Assembly (NCBI GenBank): GCA_023554435.1
Contig: JAMJQV010000261.1
Coordinates: 1 to 12,069 of the forward strand
Origin: Gemmatimonadota bacterium
GTDB lineage: Bacteria; Gemmatimonadota; Gemmatimonadetes; Palauibacterales; Palauibacteraceae
DNA: 12,069 nt
Reading direction: 5' to 3'
Positions 1 to 7,137 of the stretch are shown here, piece after piece. The first letter of the stretch is position 1; each line of letters starts with the position of its first letter. The notes under the pieces are model-generated. The model saw nothing but the letters and a program-made list of their open reading frames with translations, did no database searches and was not told the origin of the DNA. The position numbers and the translations under genes are program-made.

Positions 1-72
1 GGAATTCGTCTCTGATTCGTTCAATCGGTCACCGCAGACACATGGTGAAAATAACCGAAAACATACCGAAGC
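1..72. other. Short non-coding stretch at left edge
   Basis: This stretch lies downstream of the second M16 gene, which ends at 73. On the minus strand it is T-rich, with two similar TTCGGT-containing segments close together, but no stem precedes the T-rich part. I therefore see no intrinsic terminator and no gene. Confidence 0.4.
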
Positions 73-1419
73 TCAAGGCACCCCTCGCAACGTGACCGAC
101 CCCAGCTCTTCGAGGTCCGGCAGCACCTCGTCCGAGTCACCGACCACGAGAATCGCCAGCCCGTCGGGATCGATCATCCGATCGGCCAGTTCCATGACGC
201 TGTCTCTCGACACGCCCCCGATCCGGCTCGAGAACGTGGACCAGTAGTCGTTCGGCAAGCCGTAGATGACCTGCTCGGCGATCGTGCCCGCGATCTGGGA
301 GTTCGTCTCGAACCGAAGGGGCAGCGACCGTGTCAGAGCCCCGGTGGCCGTCCGCATCTCGCCTTCGCTGGGGGGCGACTCCCGCATCGCCTGGACTTCC
401 CGGAGCATTTCCCGGACGGCGGCGCCGGTTACCGCGGTCTCGACCGCGGCCCGCAGGCTCACAGGCCCCCTGGAACGCCGCAGCGATAGCGTCGACCGGG
501 CACCGTAGGTCCAGCCCTTGTCCTCGCGCAGGTTCATGTTGAGCCGCGAGTTGAATAGCCCCCCGAGAATCGCGTTGGTCACTCGCGCGACAGGCTCGTG
601 CGGATCGCCCCGCTCGAGTCCGATCGCCCCCATCCGGATCTCGGATTGGCCGCTGCCCGGACGATCCACGAGCACGATGCCGGGGCTCGCGACCGCTGAA
701 GCCGTATCCGGGGCTCCGTGGTCCACGTCCACGCCACGCCATGCGCCGAAGCAGTCCGTCACGAGGTCGTTGAAGCCGTCAGGCAGGTCTCCGCAAGCGA
801 CGAGGGTAGCCACCCGGGGGCTGAAGCGCCGCGCATGGAACTCCACCAGGTCGCTGCGGTCCAGTCGTGCGACCGACCCCTCTCGACCGCGGGTAAGGCG
901 GCCGTACGGATGATCCCCATACAGGAGCTCAGCCATGACATCGGCCGCCACCTCAGCGGGTTCGTCCCTCGAGCGTCGGATCGCGTCCAGCCGCTCGGCG
1001 CGACACCGGTCCACCTCGTCAGCCAGGAAATCCGGCGCGAGAGCTACCGAGGCCAGGGCTTCCAGGGCGGGCTCGAGCTGATCGGAGAGCGTGTGCAGGC
1101 GGAGGATCATGGAGTCATACCCGACCGACACCCCGAGGTGGACACCCAGGCCGTCGAGCATCGTGGCCATCTCACGCGAGGTCTTCCCGGACGAACCCTC
1201 TGGAAGGACCTTCGCCACCAGGGACGCGAGGCCTGCCTGCTGGGTGCCAACCGAATCAGCCCCAGCCGGCAGCACGAGGGCGAGGCTGGCTTCGGGCAGA
1301 CGCGGGCGGCGCACCGCGGCCACGGTCAATCCGTTCGGAAGCCTGTGGCGGTCGGGCCGCGGAATCGACAGCGGACGTGCCGGGCCAGCCTCGGGAGGGC
1401 GCGAGCGATCCAGGGTCAT
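73..1419 (-). CDS. M16 peptidase-like subunit, zinc site lost, Arg/Tyr pair kept
   Basis: A 448-aa protein of the M16 (pitrilysin/processing peptidase) family, about the usual length for a single M16B subunit. The N-terminal domain opens with the family-typical LPNGLTVA (27-34). Where active members have HxxEH, this one reads SLVAK (about 66-70), so zinc binding and catalysis are lost. The C-terminal domain keeps the glycine-rich loop and the LREDKGWTYG segment (297-306) with Arg298 and Tyr305, the pair that helps hold substrate in M16 enzymes. There is no signal peptide, so a cytoplasmic location is inferred. The ATG overlaps the TGA of the upstream zinc-bearing M16 gene (ATGA, 1416-1419), which implies translational coupling and a 1:1 complex. 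Known two-subunit M16B enzymes divide the two motifs in the same way. The family call is firm. The substrate is unknown. Confidence 0.92.
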   Translation of the reverse strand: MTLDRSRPPEAGPARPLSIPRPDRHRLPNGLTVAAVRRPRLPEASLALVLPAGADSVGTQQAGLASLVAKVLPEGSSGKTSREMATMLDGLGVHLGVSVGYDSMILRLHTLSDQLEPALEALASVALAPDFLADEVDRCRAERLDAIRRSRDEPAEVAADVMAELLYGDHPYGRLTRGREGSVARLDRSDLVEFHARRFSPRVATLVACGDLPDGFNDLVTDCFGAWRGVDVDHGAPDTASAVASPGIVLVDRPGSGQSEIRMGAIGLERGDPHEPVARVTNAILGGLFNSRLNMNLREDKGWTYGARSTLSLRRSRGPVSLRAAVETAVTGAAVREMLREVQAMRESPPSEGEMRTATGALTRSLPLRFETNSQIAGTIAEQVIYGLPNDYWSTFSSRIGGVSRDSVMELADRMIDPDGLAILVVGDSDEVLPDLEELGSVTLRGVP

Positions 1420-2732
1420 GACCGGGTCCCGGGCTGCGGATCGGTCTCCAGAGCCGACTCGCGCGGGACCACCTCCACTACGGTACGGCGCTCATCCGTG
1501 AGGACCCGCGAAACCAGGGCCCTCAGGTCCGCCGGCTGCACGGCGCCGTATCGATCGAACGAGGCGTTCACGTAGTCGGGCTCGCCCCGCAGCACGGCCG
1601 CGTGCGCCAGCGCACTGGCGCGCCCGCCCACGCTCTCGAGCTGCAGCAGAAGCTGACGACGGGCGCGGCGACGGGCACCGGCAACCTCATCGTCGCCAGC
1701 CGGATGGTCGGCCAGGCTGGAAATGGTCTCGTCCACCCCCACCCGCAGGGATTCCGCATCCACTCCGGGCCGCGCGGTCGCCACGACCCACAACATGCCG
1801 ACATCCTCGAGCGGCCAGACGTTCGCATGGACATCGGCCGCGATGCGCCGTTCGTACACCAGTTCCTGGTACAGGCGTGAGGATCGTCCTCCAGCGAGGA
1901 CCGATGCGATCAGCGCGGAAGTCTCGTACTCGGCGGAACGGAACGAAGGCGCGTCGTACATGATGTAAACTCGCGGAACACTCACTCCGTCTTCGAGGCG
2001 GACGATCTGTGACCCGCCGTCCGATGGCGGAGCCGGGGCCGGACGCACCGGAGTGTCACCCCACGGGATCTCGCCGAAGAACCGCTTCACCCGCCGCATG
2101 GCGTCTTCCACCTCGAAGTCGCCGCACAAGACGAGCACGGCGTTCGCCGGGCCGTACCACACTCGGAAGAAGCGCCTGACATCCTCGAGGTTCGCCCGGT
2201 CGATGTCCTCCATGTATCCAATGGTCGGGTGGCGGTAGGGATGCCCTTCCGGGAAGGCATGATGCAGCACCGTCTCCGGGGCCAATCCATACGGCCGGTT
2301 CTCGTAGGACTGCCGGCGCTCGTTCTTCACCACGTCGCGCTGGTTGTCCAGCTTGGCTTGACTGATGGACGGCAGGAACCACCCCATCCGGTCCGCCTCG
2401 AGCCACAGCGCCAGGTCGAGCTGGTGCGACGGAACCGTCTCGAAGTAGTTGGTCCGATCGAACCAGGTCGAGCCGTTGAGGGTGCCACCCGCCTCCTGGA
2501 TGAGGCGGAAGTGCTCAGCCTCTGCAACGTGTTCCGAACCCTGGAACAGCAGGTGCTCGAACAAGTGCGCGAACCCGGTACCACCGGGACGCTCGTTCTT
2601 CGAGCCGACGTGGTACATCACGTGCACGGCGACGACCGGGCTGGAGCGATCCGGTTGCAGGATCACTTTCAGCCCGTTGTCGAGTTGTCGCGTCTCGAAC
2701 GGGAACTGAATGGTACCGGTCGGCGTGGTCAC
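1416..2732 (-). CDS. M16 zinc metallopeptidase, catalytic subunit
   Basis: A 438-aa M16 family peptidase. The inverted zinc motif HLFEH is at 56-60 (ligands His56 and His60, catalytic Glu59), and the third ligand is probably Glu138 in VVKNERR, at the expected distance of just under 80 residues. In the C-terminal domain the place of the conserved Arg/Tyr pair reads LVYERRIAAD (291-300), so both residues are replaced (Val292, Ala299). These are supplied by the overlapping downstream partner. There is no signal peptide. The start is GTG 2732. It has no clear Shine-Dalgarno, and no other start codon lies between it and the LDNGLKV motif, so the start is accepted by default. The gene follows the propeller gene after 44 bp on the same strand. 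The role is probably peptide or signal-peptide degradation, or maturation of a small peptide; the substrate is not shown by the sequence. Confidence 0.93.
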   Translation of the reverse strand: MTTPTGTIQFPFETRQLDNGLKVILQPDRSSPVVAVHVMYHVGSKNERPGGTGFAHLFEHLLFQGSEHVAEAEHFRLIQEAGGTLNGSTWFDRTNYFETVPSHQLDLALWLEADRMGWFLPSISQAKLDNQRDVVKNERRQSYENRPYGLAPETVLHHAFPEGHPYRHPTIGYMEDIDRANLEDVRRFFRVWYGPANAVLVLCGDFEVEDAMRRVKRFFGEIPWGDTPVRPAPAPPSDGGSQIVRLEDGVSVPRVYIMYDAPSFRSAEYETSALIASVLAGGRSSRLYQELVYERRIAADVHANVWPLEDVGMLWVVATARPGVDAESLRVGVDETISSLADHPAGDDEVAGARRRARRQLLLQLESVGGRASALAHAAVLRGEPDYVNASFDRYGAVQPADLRALVSRVLTDERRTVVEVVPRESALETDPQPGTRS

Positions 2733-2756
2733 GGTGGCCGAATGTACCGGCCACCG
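2732..2756 (-). promoter_or_regulatory. 9-bp hairpin abutting the M16 GTG start
   Basis: Arms 2732-2740 and 2748-2756 are perfectly complementary (CGGTGGCCG/CGGCCACCG) around a 7-nt loop. On the transcript the 3' arm ends on the first base of the GTG start codon. No T-run follows, so it is not a classical terminator. It could limit translation initiation or mark the end of the propeller message. The structure is certain; the function is inferred. Confidence 0.45.
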
Positions 2757-2776
2757 CTCCGCGCCTCAACGGCCAC

Positions 2777-3889
2777 TCAATCCGCCTGCCTGGTTCCCTC
2801 CCCGAACGGCGCCGGCAGCAACTCATATGAAAGCACCGCTGGCGTCGGCAGGTGGCGCACCGCCAGCAGGCGGCTCCTGCGCGAATCCACGGCGATCGCC
2901 ATGGCGTCCGCGTCCAGGTGTATCACCGAACGCAGGGTTCCATTCCAGTCGAATACGTGGACGTCACGACCGTATACTGCCTCGCCCGGGTGACCGGCCC
3001 GGGTCCGGCCTGAGAACAGCGCGTAGATCCGGTCGTTCGTCGTGGCGACGTCCACGTAGCCGAAGCGAAGATCATCTCCGGTGGCCAGGCTGGGACCACG
3101 CTCCCCGGCTTTCACACCGAATACGGGCTCGAACGCGAAGGGGCCTCCAATACGCCGAAGCAACTCTCCCTCGGGTGAGAACACCTCGAGAAAGCCCGCA
3201 TGCCGGTTCGCGAATACGAGCCGGGTTCCTGCTGGATCGGCCTTCAGGTTCCCACGATACGCGTGTTGAAGCACCTCCGGCGGCGCTTCGAAGTCCGCGA
3301 TCGGGATCGGACCGGTGGCTCCCTCGTACGATCCTCCGGCCGTGAAATGCCCCAGTCGTCCCTCGCCGAAGAATCCGGCCGCGAGGAACCCGTCGTCGCC
3401 GCGTCGCACCAGGCCGGTGACCATGGCCGGGCCGTGGATCGACAGGGTCACCCTTGCCGACGCGGGTATCGATTCCCACCGATCCGGTTCGACCAGGGTC
3501 AGGCGCGACAGCGCCGCATCAAACACCCAGAATCCCTCACCATCCGCGGTCGGCTCAAGCGCTCGCGGGCCTTCGAACTCGCCCGGCCCCTCGCCGGCCC
3601 GGCCCAACCCGGCCAGGTAGCGGCCCCCCGCGTCCAGGATGTGGATAGGGTTCTCGGCGAATCCGTCGACCAGGGCGATTCGATCGTTCGCGATCGCTAT
3701 TTGCGTTGGCATTGCCAGCGCATCGCCCCCGTACACCAGCCGCCCTGCCGGCGAGACGCTGCTCACCGACGCCGGGCCCAGGTCGTCGTCGTACGACGGA
3801 GGTGGTGCGGACGTGCTGGACCCGAACGCAAAGCCCATCCAGGCGACGAAGGCCGCTCCGCCGAGCGGTACCCTCAGCAGCGGACTCAA
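2777..3889 (-). CDS. Exported TolB-like six-bladed beta-propeller protein
   Basis: A 370-aa protein if started at TTG 3889. An AAGGA at 3899-3903 lies 9 nt upstream, and the TTG overlaps the TGA of the peptide gene (TTGA), so translation is probably coupled. This start gives a plausible signal sequence (residues 1 to about 28, with the hydrophobic run GGAAFVAWMGFAFG). ATG 3838 is an alternative but would leave only a fragment of it. Propeller signs include PTQIAIANDRIALVDG (61-76), the inter-blade GRAGEGPGEF (96-105), and late blades GYVDVATTNDRIYALFSG (277-294) and VHVFDWNGTLRS (310-321), which match the style of the TolB-like 6-blade family. In Bacteroidota such propellers often sit beside genes for small exported peptides, as here. 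The likely location is the periplasm or cell surface. The ligand is unknown. Confidence 0.82.
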   Translation of the reverse strand: MSPLLRVPLGGAAFVAWMGFAFGSSTSAPPPSYDDDLGPASVSSVSPAGRLVYGGDALAMPTQIAIANDRIALVDGFAENPIHILDAGGRYLAGLGRAGEGPGEFEGPRALEPTADGEGFWVFDAALSRLTLVEPDRWESIPASARVTLSIHGPAMVTGLVRRGDDGFLAAGFFGEGRLGHFTAGGSYEGATGPIPIADFEAPPEVLQHAYRGNLKADPAGTRLVFANRHAGFLEVFSPEGELLRRIGGPFAFEPVFGVKAGERGPSLATGDDLRFGYVDVATTNDRIYALFSGRTRAGHPGEAVYGRDVHVFDWNGTLRSVIHLDADAMAIAVDSRRSRLLAVRHLPTPAVLSYELLPAPFGEGTRQAD

Positions 3890-4095
3890 CTGCCGCCATC
3901 CTTCGTGTAGTAGTTCAGGATCGGCGTGGAACCGGCGGTACACACCGAGTCGATCTCGCGAATGCAATCGGGGTCTTTCTCCCTCGAGCATGCCTGGTTG
4001 TCCTGGATGCCTCCGTCGGCACTGAACGTGACCGGCGTGAGCACGAGCAGGCCGAGAATGACGGCCGATCGGGTGACCAGCTTGATGGGACGCAT
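3886..4095 (-). CDS. Small exported peptide with three evenly spaced cysteines
   Basis: A 69-aa protein started at ATG 4095, which has a strong GGAGG (4101-4105) 5 nt upstream. The in-frame GTG at 4101 overlaps that site and is rejected. Residues 1-26 form a clear signal peptide: a basic N-terminus, the core SAVILGLLVL, and a likely cut after FSA. The mature part is about 43 residues, acidic, with Cys36, Cys44 and Cys52 spaced C-x7-C-x7-C, and ends NYYTKDGGS. I recognise no family by sequence. The layout (tiny exported Cys-bearing peptide translationally coupled to a TolB-like propeller) resembles NVEALA-type peptides of Bacteroidota, but the NVEALA motif itself is absent. The odd cysteine count suggests intermolecular disulfides, a thiol ligand site or modification. 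It is a real gene by SD, signal peptide and coupling; its function is unknown. Confidence 0.75.
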   Translation of the reverse strand: MRPIKLVTRSAVILGLLVLTPVTFSADGGIQDNQACSREKDPDCIREIDSVCTAGSTPILNYYTKDGGS

Positions 4096-4150
4096 ACGCA
4101 CCTCCGTGGTGAAATCGTGAGGCCGGAAATCGGAACGACCGCTGGACCGC

Positions 4151-4176
4151 GACCGGTCGTGGGGCCACGACCGGTC
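4151..4176. repeat. 12-bp perfect inverted repeat
   Basis: Arms 4151-4162 (GACCGGTCGTGG) and 4165-4176 (CCACGACCGGTC) are exact reverse complements with 2 nt between them. GACCGGTC within each arm is itself a palindrome. It could be an RNA hairpin in the leader or a protein-binding operator. No T-run follows on either strand, so an intrinsic terminator is not supported. Confidence 0.6.
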
Positions 4177-4186
4177 CGTCGATCCG

Positions 4187-4208
4187 GGCGCGCCGGGAGC
4201 GGCGCGCC
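4187..4208 (-). terminator. GC-rich hairpin just after the anti-sigma stop
   Basis: Two copies of the palindrome GGCGCGCC (4187-4194 and 4201-4208) are separated by 6 nt and form an 8-bp all-GC stem 3 bp beyond the anti-sigma stop codon. The position fits a 3'-end or mRNA-stabilising structure. The lack of a T-run makes it a weak terminator at best. Confidence 0.4.
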
Positions 4209-4211
4209 GAT

Positions 4212-6359
4212 TCAGGCCGAGTCGCGAGATCCCAGTAGAAGGACCTCGAGATGCCTGACGGCCTCCATCAGGCTATGGGCATGGGTCCGAATCCGTCCGG
4301 TCCCATCAATGACGATGTAGCTCCGCACACCCCAGTAGCCGAGCGCCGCTGCCAGCTCGGAGCCCGGATCCTGGTAGACGGGAAGTTCCAGTCCGTACCG
4401 ACGTCTGAACGACTGAAGCGACTCGGAGGCCGGCTCGGGGGTGACCCACAGGATCTGGCCAGGACCACCCGCGAGGAGGTCTGTGGCCCTGAGCACTTGC
4501 GCGATGTCGTCCGGCTCCTCCAGCGCCCGCCGATCCCACAGCAGGAGAATGGTCGGCCTTCCGGACAGCAGCGTCTCGAGAGCGAGGGACTGACCCGCCG
4601 GGGTAGTCAGTCGGCCCGGGGGAAGTCCTCTGCGGACCTCCAGGTCGAGTACCCGCTCGATCATCTCATCCTCGGCCTGCCCGCGGCCCTCTTCCCTTTC
4701 GACGGGCGTCATCGAAGGAAACAATCGAACGAGCGAATCCACCGATTCCCTCGGGTATACCGGATCCGCATCGAGTCGGTGGAAGTCGGATCGCGCCTCA
4801 CTCATGTCCCCGATGCTGAGCAGGGCTTCGAGCCGCAGGCGATACAGATCAGGCAGCCAGAGACCGAGGTCCTCGGCCGCATCGAGCTCGAGAACGGCGG
4901 CAACCGGCTCTCCGGAGTCCAGCAGCTGTCGGCCCAGGCCGACTCGCAGGGTCGTCCGTAGAACCCGGGACTCTCGCTGCACTTCCTCCGGCGTGTAGTG
5001 CAACGGCCTCTCCTCGGCTGTCTGTTCACTCACGTGGTCCAGCAGCATTCGGATCTCGCGGATACCGCGCTCGCGGGTCTCCTCGTGAGCCACGAGCACC
5101 AGGGCCAGGCGGAGCGCGAAGTCGTGGTCGTCTGCGAGGGGCAGGCATCTGGTGGCCCACTCCCGGGCAAAGTCGGCGTCATTGGCCACCTCGGCCGCAC
5201 GAAACCCGGCGCGACAAACGGTCTCCGTGCGGTACTCCTCCACCGACCACAGCAATTCGATGTACTGCGTAGCTTCCACCTGGTCCGAGCCGAGGCCCAC
5301 CATGCGGTAGTTCATGGCCAACCGATGAGCAGGTGCCAGGGCTTCCAGGCGCCCCAGCCAGTGCTCGACCGCGGCCTGGTCTTCGAGGGCCCAGGCGTAG
5401 CGGACCATCGCCGCGACCTCGTCCGCCGATGGGTTTCCCTGTTCCAGTTGCCGCTCTAGCTGCCGGAAGTGCTCTCTATGACCCGCCCGGTTGACGGCCT
5501 CCTCGGCTGGCGGCCGGGTGTGGTCTTCATACGTCAGCTGCATGGACCAGCCCTCGGCCATTTCCGGATATAGAAGGGTCATTTCATGGAGAGCGTCCCG
5601 GGCTTCCGGCCAGCTCCGGTTCTGCAGGACCAGGAACTCCTGCCGAATCGCGTCCGGAAGCGGGGTCCCATCGTCAGCGTGGGCACGCACGCTCCACAGA
5701 CGACCACCGCGGTCGTCCAGCCGGGCACCCGAGAGATCCTCGACGGCCATGACCGCATACGCGAAATCGGGCGGTAACTGGAAGCTGCCGACGTAGAGCC
5801 CATCGCCATCGGGCCGAAGGATGACCTCGTCGTACGCTCCCAGCGTCTGGCGCGGGGGCTCGGAATCGGGCCCGCGCAGACGGAGACGAAGACGCAACTC
5901 CGTCTCGCCCCTCAGTTCCACTCCCGGCCGATACGCGAGCCGGATTCGTTCGCCCGGCAGAGGAAGCGCCGGATCCACCGTGAGCTCGCTGGCCCCGGCC
6001 CCGGCCTCGGACGTCAGCGTGAGGGTCGCGAGGCCAGCCAGGCTGGCAATCACCGCTACGGCCGCGGCAGCCGGCAGCAATCGGCGCGCCGGTCGCGGAG
6101 ATGGCGGCACCGCTGGAAGAATGGTCCGCAGGCCCCGGGCCCGGTCACGGAGGATGTCGTCGAGGAGGTCCTTCGGGGGGCTTGGGTGCCGCATCCCACG
6201 GCCGGCCACACGAAGATCGTTCAGGAGAGACATGTTGGCCGAACACCGGGGACAGGCAGCGACATGCTTAAGCGCCGCGCCACGCGCGTCAGCGTCGAGT
6301 TCGTCGTCCGCCAGCCGATTCAGCTCGCGCCACGAGGGGTGTCTCTTTATGGCGATCAT
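4212..6359 (-). CDS. Transmembrane anti-sigma factor with TPR-like and thioredoxin-like exported part
   Basis: A 715-aa protein, far longer than usual anti-sigma factors (about 200-250 aa). The N-terminus is a zinc anti-sigma domain with His32-x3-Cys36-x2-Cys39. One transmembrane helix follows at about 94-115 (LLPAAAAVAVIASLAGLATL). The exported part has a beta-rich, Ig-like stretch (about 125-235), a long helical TPR-like region (about 240-545), and a C-terminal thioredoxin-fold domain (about 580-712). In that domain RPTILLLWDRRALEE sits where redox members have WCxxC, and SYIVIDGTGRI is the typical late strand. The catalytic cysteines are absent, so it is probably a binding module. The ATG overlaps the sigma-factor TGA by 4 bp (6356-6359). 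Role: hold the sigma factor at the inner membrane and release it on a periplasmic signal. The fusion call is confident; the signal is unknown. Confidence 0.88.
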   Translation of the reverse strand: MIAIKRHPSWRELNRLADDELDADARGAALKHVAACPRCSANMSLLNDLRVAGRGMRHPSPPKDLLDDILRDRARGLRTILPAVPPSPRPARRLLPAAAAVAVIASLAGLATLTLTSEAGAGASELTVDPALPLPGERIRLAYRPGVELRGETELRLRLRLRGPDSEPPRQTLGAYDEVILRPDGDGLYVGSFQLPPDFAYAVMAVEDLSGARLDDRGGRLWSVRAHADDGTPLPDAIRQEFLVLQNRSWPEARDALHEMTLLYPEMAEGWSMQLTYEDHTRPPAEEAVNRAGHREHFRQLERQLEQGNPSADEVAAMVRYAWALEDQAAVEHWLGRLEALAPAHRLAMNYRMVGLGSDQVEATQYIELLWSVEEYRTETVCRAGFRAAEVANDADFAREWATRCLPLADDHDFALRLALVLVAHEETRERGIREIRMLLDHVSEQTAEERPLHYTPEEVQRESRVLRTTLRVGLGRQLLDSGEPVAAVLELDAAEDLGLWLPDLYRLRLEALLSIGDMSEARSDFHRLDADPVYPRESVDSLVRLFPSMTPVEREEGRGQAEDEMIERVLDLEVRRGLPPGRLTTPAGQSLALETLLSGRPTILLLWDRRALEEPDDIAQVLRATDLLAGGPGQILWVTPEPASESLQSFRRRYGLELPVYQDPGSELAAALGYWGVRSYIVIDGTGRIRTHAHSLMEAVRHLEVLLLGSRDSA

Positions 6360-6889
6360 CGGTTGCCTCGCAGAATATCTTTCAGTCGCCGACGCGCCCG
6401 GTGCAGGCGGACGGCGGCCGCGCTCTTCGTGATCCCGAGCAGGTCGGCGATCTCCTGGTACGACAGGCCTTCCAACTCCCGCAGCACCACGACCGATCTC
6501 AGATCGGGACTCAGTTCATCCAGCGCCTTCTCCAGCGTGAGGCGGTCGACCACGGCTTCCTGCCGCGACCGAACCGCCAGCCCGGCCACGTTTGGCAATG
6601 CCACTTCGCGGCGACGTCGGGCGGATCGGAGCCTCATCTGCGCCGTGCGTACGGCGACGCCGCGGAGCCACGACCCGAAAGGTCGATTCGGATCGTATCG
6701 CTGCATGGCCTCAGGCAATCCGACGAAGACGTCGTGTGCCACGTCGTAGGCATCGGCGGACGAGCCTGTCAGGCGAAGCGCGACCCGGTACACGTCGTCC
6801 GCGTACCGCTCGTACACCTCTCGAAGGGCGTCCGCTTCGCCGCGCCCCAGGCGCGACAGCAGTGTCGGGTTCGGGTTGTTTTCGCTCAC
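6356..6889 (-). CDS. ECF-type RNA polymerase sigma factor
   Basis: A 177-aa protein from GTG 6889, a normal ECF length. The region 2 segment is about 20-95 (YDVAHDVFVGLPEAM at 48-62, then RPFGSWLRGVAVRTAQ at 69-84, the usual core-binding and -10 recognition stretch). Region 4 is about 122-174, with LDELSPDLRSVVVLRELEGL (123-142) and the helix-turn-helix SYQEIADLLGITKSAAAVRL (143-162). Nothing resembling an extra C-terminal regulatory domain is present. The start is uncertain: ATG 6922 and TTG 6976 are in frame upstream, but none of the three has a strong SD, and residues before the GTG have no family support. It is translationally coupled to its anti-sigma gene, so it is presumed held inactive at the membrane until signalled. 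Its target promoter is not proven; a GGGAAC-type element upstream of the pilus-like operon is one candidate. Confidence 0.93.
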   Translation of the reverse strand: MSENNPNPTLLSRLGRGEADALREVYERYADDVYRVALRLTGSSADAYDVAHDVFVGLPEAMQRYDPNRPFGSWLRGVAVRTAQMRLRSARRRREVALPNVAGLAVRSRQEAVVDRLTLEKALDELSPDLRSVVVLRELEGLSYQEIADLLGITKSAAAVRLHRARRRLKDILRGNR

Positions 6890-7137
6890 GTTCGTCCGTC
6901 GGTCGTCGATCCGATGGTGCATCGGGGGGCTCAACGAAATCTCAACCGACTCTACTGAGTATTTGCCGCTCGACAACTGAATATTACAGCAGTGTAGCGA
7001 ATTCGCCCGAATTGAGAGGGCTGGTTGACAGCCTCGCAGGCGATCTCGAGAACCGGCGGATGTAAGGAATCGGGCTCATGCTGCATAATAGATATAGAGA
7101 GCCGAGTATTGATTCACCGCCGGAGCGAGGTGCGGAG
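6890..7137. promoter_or_regulatory. Divergent, AT-richer intergenic promoter region
   Basis: This stretch separates the minus-strand sigma block from the plus-strand HTH gene and is visibly less GC-rich than the genes around it. It contains CATAAT (7084-7089), a -10-like hexamer for the HTH gene, and TAATAT on the minus strand (about 6981-6986). A TTGACA at 7025-7030 has no good -10 at 16-18 nt. Promoters for both directions almost surely lie here, but I cannot fix them. An inverted repeat at 7000-7013 is listed separately. Confidence 0.45.
7000..7013. promoter_or_regulatory. AATTCG-N2-CGAATT inverted repeat, possible operator
   Basis: The arms 7000-7005 and 7008-7013 are exact reverse complements in the divergent promoter region. 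The size and position would suit a dimeric HTH repressor such as the adjacent gene product. This is inference only; a 6-bp dyad can arise by chance. Confidence 0.25.

Larger units (their letters stand above)
4096..4211 (-). other. Intergenic leader of the peptide/propeller genes
   Basis: This 116-bp gap holds two strong inverted repeats (listed separately) and the SD of the peptide gene. I see no convincing -35/-10 pair, so the peptide may be read from the sigma/anti-sigma transcript, with the hairpins lowering or separating expression. Confidence 0.5.

Noticed and set aside
718..1575. 285-codon open frame on the plus strand opposite the M16 genes
   Set aside because: It is a shadow of two clear M16 genes on the other strand; no recognisable domain and no SD were seen.
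4096..4101. GTG 4101 as start of the exported peptide
   Set aside because: It overlaps the GGAGG that serves ATG 4095, so the ribosome site would have no spacing.
3890..4168. N-terminal extension of the propeller reading frame up to 4168
   Set aside because: The added 93 residues are Arg/His/Pro-rich, overlap the whole peptide gene in another frame and have no signal sequence; TTG 3889 explains the protein better.
6890..6976. Longer ECF sigma starts at ATG 6922 and TTG 6976
   Set aside because: They are in frame and not excluded, but the added residues have no sigma-family content and neither start has an SD. GTG 6889 was preferred with low certainty.
7025..7030. TTGACA as -35 of a housekeeping promoter for the HTH gene
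   Set aside because: No acceptable -10 hexamer lies 16-18 nt downstream.
7078..7137. ATG 7078 as start of the HTH gene
   Set aside because: The added 20 residues look random and overlap the AT-rich promoter stretch; ATG 7138 has a better SD.
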